Shown in pieces: positions 31,257 through 42,327 of a stretch of 64,000 bases of DNA. The notes under the pieces were generated by a model. The model was given only the letters and a program-made list of their open reading frames with translations, searched no databases and was not told the DNA's origin. Position numbers and translations under genes: made by a program. The DNA is from Cladopsammia gracilis. Lineage: Eukaryota; Cnidaria; Anthozoa; Scleractinia; Dendrophylliidae. Each line of letters begins with the position of its first letter. Position 1 is the stretch's first letter. The stretch covers positions 1,457,501-1,521,500 of the forward strand of contig JAJGOT010000130.1 in the NCBI GenBank assembly GCA_022457155.1. The letters are read 5' to 3'.

Positions 31257-33865
31257 GTAACTTTATAAGAAATATGGAATGAAATAATTTTAGTATGTGG
31301 AGTATTTAAAGGATTCTGGCTACATCCCAGGCTTTCATTGTCAGCTGGAATCCTCATTAAGCTCCATCAGATTATACGATGATCTATTATTGTGGCTGCT
31401 ATTCATTAACATAAACAACTTCTATGTAACAAAAAATTTAATATTCTGTTATTCTGTTTTATTATTTCTTTGTCTCGCTTAGAAGTATAAGACTAAAATT
31501 TACTATTTTATGAATACTTTTTTGTGGATTCACTGTTTGTTATCTTAGTTAATGTCACATACTTTGTGGACCAAAATAAGCTAAAATATTAACAGTCAAT
31601 GTGGGTTTTTTAAAAATATCCTTAGACCCTGTGACCCCATGCCTCTGGAATTTCTGCCATGCTTAGCATTGTAGCCTTTTTGTTAGGCATCAGCAAACTA
31701 GTTAGTGCATGTTCAGGTCGTTCCTGGTAGTTCCTCTGACAATCCAGTAGTGACTCCAAGGCATGATAAGGTTAAGTAAGAGAAACCTCATCTAATCTTT
31801 AGTTGTGAAATACCCTTACCACAGAGGCTATTGGAAATTCCAGAAGGATGGGATGTGTCAATTTATGTATTTTTGTGAAGGTAAAGACCCTGTTGTCCTT
31901 ACAAATCACTATCTTTTGCACTTTTGAAATCCATATTCTTTGGCGACTTCCCTTTGTGGATTGATTTTGAAATTACACTGAAAGTAGGATGAAATAATTA
32001 AATTGGTACTTTGCTTAGTGGCAAGATTGAGTGAGTTTGTGCGAGTTTAGGCGAGTTAAGGCGAGTTAAGGCGAGTTAAGGAAATTTGAACATAATCTCA
32101 AGTTGCGAGTTAGGGCGAGTCATGGCGAGTTAAGACGAGTTAAGGCGAGCTAAGGTCCCAGAGTAGGCCTGCGTGTAATTCTTGCATAAGCTTAGTTAGT
32201 TTTCATCTATACTTAGATTATGGACCTCGAAAAACTCCAGTAGACTTGTATTATTTTATTTTTAAAAAGCGAATAAATAAAACACACTTTTCTAGTGATG
32301 TCACCTTAATTAATTTATTGAACTTTGTGATAAAAGGCCACCATTTCTTTTTAGTAAACTCGCATGTGGCATCGATCCTTTGTTTGTCAAAGTACAGCTT
32401 AACCTCAGTTTTAAAGATTGCTGAACACGGTCGGTATCACGACGTCAAAACCTTTAATGGTCTACTCTAGACTAAAGGAAATTAATATTATTAATTTTTG
32501 TTTTTAAGCTTAAAGAATTTTAGCTCAGTTTCAATACAAAAATGCATTATATCCAAGGCCACGTTTTTTAATAAATGAAAACTACGGATGATGCCTTGTT
32601 TGGAAGCGCCGTCGTTTACACGCTTTCTATTTACCATTTTTATATAACCCCATAAAAAAATGGATCGGACAGCTTCATTCGCCTTGTCCAAGTTATGTTT
32701 CATAAAAATCAATTAGTTGTTTTTCTGAACGTTGCTTTGAATGGATTATAACTGGTCACTGAGAATTTTAAGGACTTAAACAAACACCGCGCGGGTTTAA
32801 TTTCAGCCGACTAAACGCAATTTTTAGCTTCACAAAAATGTTTGCTGGCCTGAAGTGAATATTTTGGTTTACTCACGAAAATATCGATTTTGGATCTCCT
32901 TTCCCTTCTTAGATTACAACCAAACTTCAATGAAAAATAAGCCAGTGGTGTTAACCGTATTAAAAAGAGGCATCGTTAAATAAAATCCAAGAAAAAGCCA
33001 GGAAACATTTTTTGTGAAGTCGGACGCTGAAACTCGCGTTGTTTGTTAACACGCAAAAAAAGTCCTTTCTCTGAAACTATTTTGGCGAAATAATCCAATA
33101 AAAGCACCATACAGAAAAGGATCTAATCGATTCGTTTATGAAACATAAATGTGACCAGGCGAATAAAGATGTCCATAGACATTTATACAAAAAATACTAA
33201 GGGATAAATACAAAGCGTGTAGACGGCGGCAGCTTCCAAGCAAGGCATCGATCCGCTCTTCGAAATCATTTACTCAGTGAAAAAAAAAATGGCCTTGGGT
33301 GAAATTTAAGTGTATGGTCAATGCATTTTGGCCTTAGCTACAATTCGTATCGATTCCCTTCATTTTCTAGATTAGGTCATTTCGGTGTTTTGACGTCGCA
33401 TACAGTGTCAGCCAAACTTTCTGATCTTTTGTCTGACAAAGGGGAGGCCCGCGATTTATATAACCTTACACTTGTACTAAAAAGAATTGGTGGCCTTTTA
33501 TCACAAAGTTCAATAAATTGAGTAAGGTGACACCACTAGACAAGTGTGTTTTATTTATTTGGTTTTTAAAAATAAAATAATACAAGTCTACTGGATTTTT
33601 TCGAAGTCAATAATCCAAGTATAGATGGAAACTAACTACGCAAAAATTAAACTTAAGACTTAAAACACGCGCCCGTCGAAAAAAGAAAATTCAATCACTT
33701 TTCCAGAAATTGTACTTACACTTTGGCTCTAAATAACCTCCAACCTGTCAGTATAGAGTTTCTTGGTAGCTGACCTCAACAGAACTGATATCCATTTTCC
33801 ATGGAAAGAAGTTACACTTGACAAAGTCCTTCCAAACGTATAAAAGCTTATAGAAAACAAATCCA

Positions 33866-33886
33866 AGCATGCATGCATGCATGCGA
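33866..33886. repeat. (ATGC)n microsatellite, right arm
   Basis: Homologue of 28706-28735, shorter by two to three units. Confidence 0.8.
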
Positions 33887-34030
33887 GCCGGTTTTAGCAT
33901 TTTTAACTCCTTGCCGTGTTGAAATTCCTAAAAAGTGATTTTCTCAGAAGAGCATCCTTCTATCCTTCAGCTACCGAAAACATAACAACTCTGAATTCTA
34001 CAGTATGCAACTATTTCATGTCTGAAAAGT

Positions 34031-34459
34031 TTGTTTGGGCTGGCCATCGATCGAGCAAAGCGACTTCAAACTTTTAGAAACGACGCTTACAAGAGATTGG
34101 AGTGGATGGTTGATTGGCATCTGTCCGGTAAGTTGAATTGTCCAGCCCCCTTTTTACTGCTTCAGTTGCAACAGTTTGTGTTTAAGACAGATGGAGATCT
34201 ATGTATCCAGCCGCAGTGGTACTATGTAAGGTTCTTTGCTCAAACAGGACCATTTTACTTTCTTTTTCACATGCGAAATTACCACCGCGATGGTCGCCAT
34301 TTTTTTAATTTGTTGACTCCGCCTCGATTTGACGCGCTTATTCAAGAAAGCAAGCCTTCCGGAAGTCAACCAGCTCACCGGAAATTGTTTCCGCATTGGT
34401 CCGCATTGTTACTAAAAATAACTTTTTTGCAATTAAGATATCCCAGCCAACGCTCCTAG
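34031..34459 (+). pseudogene. Exon-like ORF in right arm and read-through
   Basis: Starts MFGLAIDRAKRLQTFRNDAY, matches the left-arm ORF, then crosses the shared donor (TCCG|GTAAGT at about 34127) without a stop. The part after the donor (FDALIQESKPSGSQPAHRK) is also conserved in the left arm at 28061-28351 (minus), although there it is a separate ORF. The frame upstream of the Met is shifted relative to the left arm. Unknown family; could instead be a promoter region with chance ORF. Confidence 0.3.
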
Positions 34460-34495
34460 ACTCCCTCTCTATCCAATTATAATCTCTTGTTTATA

Positions 34496-35869
34496 CCTAT
34501 TGTTTATATTCTCGGAGCATCTCCTAAAAGACTTTCTCGGCAGGTAAAAGGAATAGTGCCATTTATAGATTACAAACATTATAAGCATCAAACACTTATC
34601 TAACTTGGGCGATTATGTCTTGATTTGCCAATCTATAATTACAAAAGAGAAATTGATCAACTGCAGACATAGAAGCGAGGCAATTTCGTGCAATTTGGCA
34701 GTCTCTGCCCGAAAATGTCTCACCTCCACTTTGGATTACATTGTAGGCAAATCAGAAAAGTTATCTGTGAAAACGAGGGTTTCACGGGTCGTTGATCAAT
34801 TTCGCGTGAATTTGTCAAAAATTGCACAATTTCTTGTTTATAATGTTTGTACGTAAATACAACGGCTAACCCGAGTTTTCTACGAAACTTGGTGAGTTTT
34901 CCTCGAATCAGTGTCGAATGTATCGGGGAACATTTTGGTTATCAGTGTTGGTCAGGGTTATCATATTTTCGAAGTCTAAATTCCCATATTTTTAAACTAA
35001 AATAGACAACTTTCAGGGCGTCAAGCGTTATGGTAGCCCAAATATTTTTTGGGATCCGAAAAATATGAGGAAAGTGTGAATCATACGGTAATGCGCCGGT
35101 ACAAAAAATGACTTTTGCACAAAACTCGGGATATACAAAAGCAAACGGCGTCTTAGGAAAGTACCAGGGATACAAAAATCTCCTAAAACACTGCCAGAGG
35201 AATCAAGATGGAGAACAGAATTCAACCAATAGCAAAAATAAATTTATTTTATAGTTCTACTTAAATACGGCTAAATATTTCCAGTTGTAACAATGCTCAT
35301 AAAAATCCTTATAATTCTAAAATCCAACGGTCACTCGACCGCTCGAAACGCGAGTCCCTTGGCACTTCGTTATATCGGGGCTCCACTGTAGCCAAATTTG
35401 CCTGGGCAGGTACCTTAATAAGTTTGTTTAGCAGACGCACTTTCAAGGCAAGGAGCCCACATTGAAAACTGTTCGGGTGACCATTTGCGCCTGATTATCA
35501 GGTTCGTAAAACCCTAATGTTTACAATAAAAGTTGACAGAAGTTCAACTAAAGTGTTATGAACTATTTTTTGTATGGCTGAAAAGGTTAGATTTGGATGA
35601 TTTTAGGTATTCTTTAATGCAAAAACTGCCAAGGGTACAACAATAACATTTAAACCAGGTTATAAGATAAACAAAACGCTGCTAGAAACAACGGACCTGA
35701 TCCTCATGTTTCAAAGTTGTAGAGGTACAAGTTACCATTACGTCATGCTAACAATATACATGTTATCACAAAGTTTGCTGCTTCTATTGGCGGCAGTATG
35801 CTCTCCCAACCTGACTTATCATCTCGTGATCAGATGATTGGCAGTTAAATGAATGCTATCGGATTCAAG
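34496..35869. other. No gene; one pogo/Tigger-like terminal repeat
   Basis: At 35364-35390 the sequence TTCGTTATATCGGGGCTCCA resembles the terminal inverted repeat of pogo/Tigger-type transposons (CAGTGGA...CGATATAACGAA). No matching partner was found nearby, so only a single end is present. The rest is AT-rich with no supportable gene. Confidence 0.35.
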
Positions 35870-35947
35870 TAATAATAATAAATAATAATAACAATATTTT
35901 AGCAGGGAGCCCACTTCACCAAAAGGTGCTCTTCAGTGGGGCCCTGC
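35870..35947 (-). mobile_element. LINE tail with stem-loop (severely truncated)
   Basis: Minus-strand order: hairpin at 35902-35947 (GCAGGG..CCCACT pairing with AGTGGG.CCCTGC), then an ATT microsatellite at 35870-35893. Same layout as the other two LINE tails in this window, but no coding remnant is left. Confidence 0.5.
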
Positions 35948-36545
35948 ATATACTACAAATTAACTACAATAAAATACATTGTTTCACTTCGTATTGATGT
36001 AGACAGTTGGATTCTCTTGATGTGTAATATTCAGATAAAGCTACTTTTTTAAGACCCAGTATTGTCCAATATGCATTGCGGCTTGCGAGCAACGGCGGCC
36101 ATTTTTTCTTGATGTTGAAAAATCCGGTAGGTCTTATGGCTCGTTGAAATCCACTCGACTGTACAACTGTTGTGTATTCCAACCGTTATAGAACTCCTCA
36201 CTAGGAAGGATTACCCATTATTATCATTTGCAACAATTATATACACATTATTATATGTACATTTCGTTATAAGCTTGGTAATTCAGTATAGACTGCAATA
36301 GAGTTTCATTTCATTATATTTAATGGTATTGCATATATTATTAGTACTAAGGAGTACTAATTAAGAAATAATGAAATTAGCTACACATAAACACTTTTTA
36401 ACAGCTATGTGTACAAAGACATACCTTTTTTATGGCAACCAGATGGACAACGCAACAACTTGCAATAAGCACAAAAGAACACATTGTGACACTGCTTTTA
36501 TTTGAGAAAGAACATTTTAAATTCAAAGTAACAGTATCACAACTT
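35948..36545. other. No gene recognised
   Basis: AT-rich; a 72-codon minus-strand ORF (35964-36182) lacks recognisable features. A small palindrome ATTAGTACTAAGGAGTACTAAT occurs near 36340. Confidence 0.4.
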
Positions 36546-39500
36546 CATTTTTTGAGGACGGGAACTTACTGGGAACTTTACGGGTCATGTTGTGCTAATT
36601 TTGTCCTCACAGTGTGAACCTCAAAATAACGGTATTAACATCTTCACCATGGAAAGTTATACGGGAACTTACAGGTCACTTGGAGGTAGCATTTTGTAAT
36701 CGTTCAAGCCAATCTAAAGCTCAGATTCTGACATTTTTGTCTTCCCCATGTGAACCTCAAAGTAACGGTATACATCTTTAACATGAACAGTAATACGGGA
36801 ACTTACTGGTCACTTGGTGGTAGCAATTTGTAATCGTTCAAGCCAATTAAAAGCTGAGATTGTGATATTTTTGTCTCATTCACCATGTGAACCTCAAAGT
36901 AACGGTATACATTTTTAACATGAAAAGTGATACGGAAACTTACTGGTCACTTGGTGGTAGCAATTTGTAATCGTTAATGCCAATTGAAAGCTGCTTGTGA
37001 TATTTTTGTCTCATTCACCATGTGAACCTCAAAGTAACGGCATACATCTTTAACATGAAAAGTGATGCGGGAACTTACTGGTCACATGGTGGTAGCAATT
37101 TGTAATCATCGTTCATGCCACTTTTCATGATGTTAAAGATGTATGCCGTTACTTTGTGGTTCACATGGTGAAGACAAAAATGTCACAAGCAGCTTTTAAT
37201 TGGCATGAACGATGATTACAAATTGCTACCACCATGTGACCAGTAAGTTCCCGCTTCACTTTTCATGTTAAAGATGTATGCCGTTACTTTGTGGATCACA
37301 TGGTGAAGACAAAAATGTCACAAGCAGCTTTCAATTGGCATGAACGAGTACAAAATGCTACCGCCAAGTGAATCTGCCAAGAGACTAGAGTATTCCCAAT
37401 GCTTAATCTGTTGACCAATTACAGTCGACTAGTCTTGTATATGCAAATTATTATGCCGCGTATTAAGAAACTGGGCACTGCAAGTATATGTCGCGGAAGA
37501 CAATGGCATTCTGGGCGATGATGTTAAAGATGTATGCCGTTACTTTGAGGTACACTTGGTGAAGACAAAAATGTCACGAGCAGCTTTTAATTGGCATGAA
37601 CGATGATTACAAATTGCTACCACCAAGTGACCAGTAAGTTCCCGCATCACTTTTCATGTTAAAGATGTATGCCGTTACTTTGAGGTACACTTGGTGAAGA
37701 CAAAAATGTCACAAGCAGCCTTTAATTGGCATGAACGATGATTACAAATTGCTACCACCAAGTGACCATGCCATGTGAACCTCAAAGTAATGGTATACAT
37801 TTTTATCATGAAAACTGATACGGGAACTTACAGGTCACTTGGTGGTAGCATTTTGTACTCGTTCATGCCAATTGAAAGCTGCTTGTGACATTTTTTCTTC
37901 ACCGTGTGAACCACAAAGCAACGGCATACATCTTTAACATGAAAAGTGATACGGGAACTTACTGGTCACTTGGTGGTAGTAATTTGTAATCATCGTTCAT
38001 GCCAATTAAAAGCTGCTTGTGACATTTTTGTCTTCACCAACTGCACCTCAAAGTAACGGAATACATCTTTAACATGAAAAGTGATACGGGAACTTACAGG
38101 TCACTTGGTGGTATCATTTTGTACTCGTTCATGCCAATTAAAAGCTGCTTGTGACATCTTTGTCTTCACCATGTGAACCACAAAGCAACGGCATACATCT
38201 TTAACATGAAAAGTGATGCGGGAACTTACTGGTCACATGGTGGTAGCAATTTGTAATCATCGTTCCTACCATTAAAAGCTGCTTCTGACATTTTTGTCTT
38301 CACCATGTAAACCACAAAGTAACGGCATACATCTTTAACATGAAAAGTGATGTGGGAACTTACTGGTCACATGGTGGTAGCAATTTGTAATCATTGTTCA
38401 TGCCAATTAAAGGCTGCTCGTGACATTTTTGTCTTCACCAAGTGTACCTCAAAGTAACGGCATACATCTTTAACAAGAAAAGTGATACGGGAACTTACAG
38501 GTCACTTGGCGGTAGCATTTTGTACTCGTTAATGCCAATTAAAAGCTGCTTGTGATATTTTTGTCTTCACCATGTAAACCACAAAGTAACGGCATGCATC
38601 TTTAACATGAAAATTGATACGGGAACTTACAGGTCACTTGGCGGTAGCATTTTGTAATCGTTCATGCCAATTGAAAGCTGCTTGTGACGTTTTTGTCATC
38701 ATCATGTGAACCACAAAGCAACGGCATACATCTTTGACATGAAAAGTGATGCAGGATTTACTGGTCACTTGGTGGTAGCAATTTGTAGTCATCGTTCGTT
38801 CAAATTAAAAGCTGCTCGTGACATTTTTGTCTTCACCATGTGAACCACAAAGTAACGGCATACATCTTTAACATGAAAAGTGATGCGGGAACTTACTGGT
38901 CACTTGGCGCAGGTGGTAGCAATTTGTAATCATCGTTCATGCCAATTAAAAGCTGCTCGTGACATTTTTGTCTTCACCAAGTGTACCTCAAAGTAACGGT
39001 ATACATCTTTAACATGAAACGTGATACGGGAACTTACTGGTCACTTGGTGGTAGCAATTTGTAATCATCGTTCATGCCAATGAAAAGCTCAGATTGTGAT
39101 ATTTTCAGTTGTCTTCACCATGTGAACCTCAAAGTAATGGTATACATTTTTATCATGAAAAGTGATACGGGAACTTACAGGTCACTTGGTGGTAGCATTT
39201 TGTACTCGTTCATGCCAATTGAAAACTGCTTGTGACATTTTTTCTTCACCGTGTGAACCGCAAAGCAACGGTATACATCTTTAACATGCAAAGTGATACG
39301 GGAACTTACTGGTCACATGGTGGTAGCAATTTGTAATCATCGTTCATGCCAATTAAAAGCTGCTTGTAACATTTTTGTCTTCACCAAGTGTACCTCAAAG
39401 TAACGGCATACATCTTTAACATGAAAAGTGATACGGGAACTTACTGGTCACATGGTGGTAGCAATTTGTAATCATCGTTCATGCCAATTAAAAGCTGCTT

Positions 39501-39770
39501 GTAACATTTTTGTCTTCACCAAGTGTACCTCAAAGTAACGGCATACATCTTTAACATGAAAAGTGATACGGGAACTTACTGGTCACTTGGTGGTAGCAAT
39601 TTGTAATCATCGTTCATGCCAATTAAACGCTCAGATTGTGATGTGTTTCTCTTCACCATGTGAACGTCAAAGTAACGGTGTCCATCTTTATCATAAAAAG
39701 TGATACGGGAACTTACTGATCGCTTGCAATTGATGGTAGTAATTTCTAATCATTTGTGGAAATGAAAAAG
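36546..39770. repeat. Satellite array, about 136-bp unit, with internal inversion
   Basis: About 23 units. Each contains GGGAACTTACTGGTCACTTG, GGTGGTAGCAATTTGTAATC, CATGCCAATTAAAAGCTGCT, TTTGTCTTCACCATGTGAAC and CTCAAAGTAACGGTATACAT. Units from about 37117 to 37768 run in the opposite direction and are split by about 140 bp of unrelated sequence (37375-37512). Outer units (36546-36700, 39640-39770) are the most diverged, as expected for an array homogenised in the middle. Confidence 0.95.
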
Positions 39771-39991
39771 ATGCTTAGGATATTTTCATTTCAGCAGGTT
39801 ACCCTCAAAGTATATGATGAACTGTTTTCTTACGAGCTCGCTTTTAATTTAGTTTTGTCAATCAAGTGAATGACTTGGTTGTTTCGGCTTTTACGTTTCC
39901 GAACCTACCGGTATTTTAGAAAATTAACTGATCAATCCCGCCATAGACCAATCCAGGAAGATGATAAATATCTAGCAAAATTGACAAAAGA

Positions 39992-39996
39992 TAAAT
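39992..39996. repeat. Target site duplication of BEL/Pao element 2 (left)
   Basis: TAAAT, matched exactly by 46816-46820 after the 3' LTR. Confidence 0.9.
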
Positions 39997-40496
39997 TGTT
40001 GGATCTAAACACCTATATACAATCATGTCACTAATTAGGTTTCTCTTGGGTATTTAGCATACCTTGCATGTAGGCTCATTAGCATTTTGTTATATAGCGG
40101 TGTTAAGTTTTTCTTTAGTTTGTCAGTTTTATTTTCCATCGTTGAGTTCAACGATACGCCTCGTGCAGTACATTAGCCTCTAGCAGAGTTCTCTAGGTTC
40201 TTCTACAGCGCCGTAAGCAATGTAAGTGTCCGATTAGTTGTCAGACTACTGCTTCGTTTCGCTTTTGCGTTAGTATTTGTACATTTAGTTAGTTAGTTAT
40301 TTGTTTGTTATTTCAGTTTCAACCTCATCTCAACTCATCTTATCTCATCTCATCTCATCGCATCGTATCGTACTTATGTCATTTATCTTACTCGACTGAT
40401 TATTCGATTGTCAACTCCGATTTGGAAGAATAAAAATGAGCGTTAAATTTTTGCTGTAAAGGACATTTGTCTAGAAGTTCGCCTCCGGCGGTTACA
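39997..40496 (+). repeat. 5' LTR of BEL/Pao element 2
   Basis: 500 bp, from TGTTGGATCT to CCTCCGGCGGTTACA. Contains a CATCT-type short tandem repeat at about 40325-40360 with one more unit than the 3' LTR. About 17 substitutions and one 5-bp gap separate the two LTRs by hand count. Confidence 0.95.
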
Positions 40497-40523
40497 TCGT
40501 TGTAAATTGCTCGGGTTTCGCGC

Positions 40524-41449
40524 GTGGATGCAATGGACGCGAACAACGAGATGGATGAAATATCCAACGACGATGGTGGCGCTCGCTCCAAGTTGCCAAG
40601 TAGAACACTCGATCAAGAAGGTGTTCTATTCGAAAAGCTTAGCCGACTCAAGAATTCAAGATCAGGTTATCTTTCCACGGTTAGTGCCAGAAAGAACGAA
40701 ATTGATGCATTGCTATCAAACGAGGAGAACGTTCATGTTGTAAAAGAGAATTTGCCCGGATTCTTGACCGCATTCGAAGCATTTGAAGAATCCCATCTTG
40801 CCTATTCATCAAACCTTCAAAACGAAACTAGCAAAGCCGGATGTCACGAGCAATTTCATCTCGAGTCTTTGCGAAAAGATGACTTCTATCAAAAGGTTAT
40901 GGAGTGGATTAGTGGCGCAGAAGAGATTCTAAGGTTAAACTTTCAGGTCAACCCTGGCTATTCAACGAGTCAGATCGGTTCTCGGGCCGCGCCTAGTCTT
41001 CAAGAGGATCCCGGCGCTCAAGTCGAAGCGGTTCGCATAGGAGCAGCTCATCGTCCTTATCGTCGGCAAGAGTAAAAGAAGCCGCTCGCATCGCAGAGCT
41101 TTAGGTAGAGGCAGCAGCGTTCGAGAAGCGACAATCGCTAGAAGTTCGCCTTCGGCGGTTAGAAGAACAGAAATTTCGTCTTCAACAGGAGCAAGAACGC
41201 TTGTCTCTTGAAACTAAGATTGCCAAGTCGGAAGCCAAGGAACAAATTTTAGCTTCCATGGTGGAAACCACTCCGCGTCTAGTCACACCAATCCCTGCTA
41301 CGTTGGAAGCTAGACAAGACAGAAAAGAGTTAACAGGTACCATATTGGAGACAAGGCCAGTCAAAGAAACTTGTACGTTGCCAGTTACGAAAGGTTCTTC
41401 GAAACTTAATCCAGAAGCGCCGGAATGGCATCAACGTCCATCTTCCTGA
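40524..41449 (+). pseudogene. gag: BEL/Pao 2 gag N-terminal region
   Basis: First ORF 40524-41075 (183 codons) starts MDAMDANNEMDEISNDDGG shortly after the LTR. Reading then continues in another frame after about 41020: a Ser-rich linker, a TAG near 41103, and a strongly predicted coiled coil (KRQSLEVRLRRLEEQKFRLQ ... RLSLETKIAKSEAKEQ) ending at 41449. The DUF1759-like core expected between the coiled coil and the C-terminal gag is largely absent, implying an internal deletion near 41440. Confidence 0.85.
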
Positions 41450-42327
41450 TGAGATGTACCAACGCCATGGAAGGCAGCCAACACTTCACCAAGCTCGAGC
41501 ATCCAGACACTATACAGAAGCTAATTCTGAAGTTGCCTTTCAACCTGAGACAAAGATGGCGCCGTTTAGTTGATCACATCATGGAAACTGAAGCAAGGCC
41601 GATTGCATTCCGTGATCTTGCCCAATTTGTGGATAATGAAGCAAGAGTAGCCTCAAATCCAGTCTTTGGTAAAATTGTTGAAGACAAGAAGCCTAAGACA
41701 AACGCGCGAGACCGTCGTCCGCAGAACAGAGCTAGTGGAAAGAAGCCAGTGGAGGAGCTCAGTCTTGCTGCACACGTGGACAGCGACCATAACTTGCCTC
41801 CCAGTACGTCATCCACTGGTCCATCCCCCTCAACAAAGGATTCATCATGTCCCTTCTGCAATGCTGGTCACATGTTAGAGACTTGCGACTCCCTTAGGCG
41901 CCTACCGTACCAGGAGGGAATTCAGTTCTTAATATCAAAACTCCTCTGCTTTGGTTGTTTGTCTACCGACCACACGGCAAAAAGTTGCCCCGAAAGAAAA
42001 ACGTGTACAGTTCCTAATTGTGGAAAAAAGCATCTCACAATCCTCCACACGAACTCTGTAGGTCGAAACCGGCAAGCTGACAATCGTCCTGAAGATTCTT
42101 CGTCTCGCGAGGAGGCCGCGCGAGTTAACAACGGTATGGTAAACCTAGGCCGCGCGAAGATAGGCATGGCCATCGTTCCAGTAAAAGTTTGGTTGAAAGG
42201 AACAGGAGCACCGATGATCACCTACGCCTTTTTGGACAGCGGCAGTTCCTCGTCATTCTGCACAGAGTCGTTGATGAAGCAGTTAGGAGTCAGTGGTACA
42301 AGAACTAAAATTTCGTTGACTACATAA
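41425..42327 (+). pseudogene. BEL/Pao 2 gag C-terminus, zinc knuckles and protease start
   Basis: Contains HPDTIQKLILKLPFNLRQRW (end of gag), then three Cys/His clusters: CPFCNAGHMLETC, CFGCLSTDHTAKSC and CTVPNCGKKHLTILH. The protease active site FLDSGSSSSFC follows. TAA at 42325-42327 is in frame with the next ORF, so it is a nonsense change within one gag-pol frame. Confidence 0.9.

Larger units (their letters stand above)
28944..32170. mobile_element. 3.2-kb DNA transposon-like insertion with TIRs and a 7-8 bp target duplication
   Basis: Ends are AGGCCTACTCT (28944-28954) and AGAGTAGGCCT (32160-32170), a perfect 11-bp terminal inverted repeat. GCGTGTA is duplicated at 28937-28943 and 32171-32177 (8 bp if the A is counted). 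The right arm of the surrounding inverted repeat (about 33665-33680) has a single related site and no insert, acting as an empty site. Just inside each end are direct repeats of GCGAGTTAAGG or GCGAGTTTAGG (28965-29070 and 32030-32155). No transposase ORF was recognised, so it is non-autonomous. A 7-8 bp duplication fits hAT, P or related superfamilies; class uncertain. Confidence 0.75.
28090..34495. repeat. Giant imperfect inverted repeat (arms about 1.5 kb each)
   Basis: Left arm: 28090-28944 continued at 32171-32850 after removal of an insertion. Right arm: about 32990-34495. Recognisable matched pairs include 28800-28870 with 33733-33815, 28705-28735 with 33866-33886 (both ATGC-repeat tracts), 28470-28560 with 34040-34130, and 32300-32350 with 33480-33540. 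Divergence is substantial, with many substitutions and indels, so the arrangement is old. The centre is near 32850-32990. Confidence 0.85.

Noticed and set aside
35364..35390. Complete pogo/Tigger element
   Set aside because: Only one terminal-repeat-like end is seen; no opposite end or transposase was found within the window.
36546..39770. Regular repeats with similar spacing, CRISPR-like at first sight
   Set aside because: Whole 136-bp units are repeated with no unique spacers, there are no cas genes, and the surroundings are clearly eukaryotic. It is a satellite.
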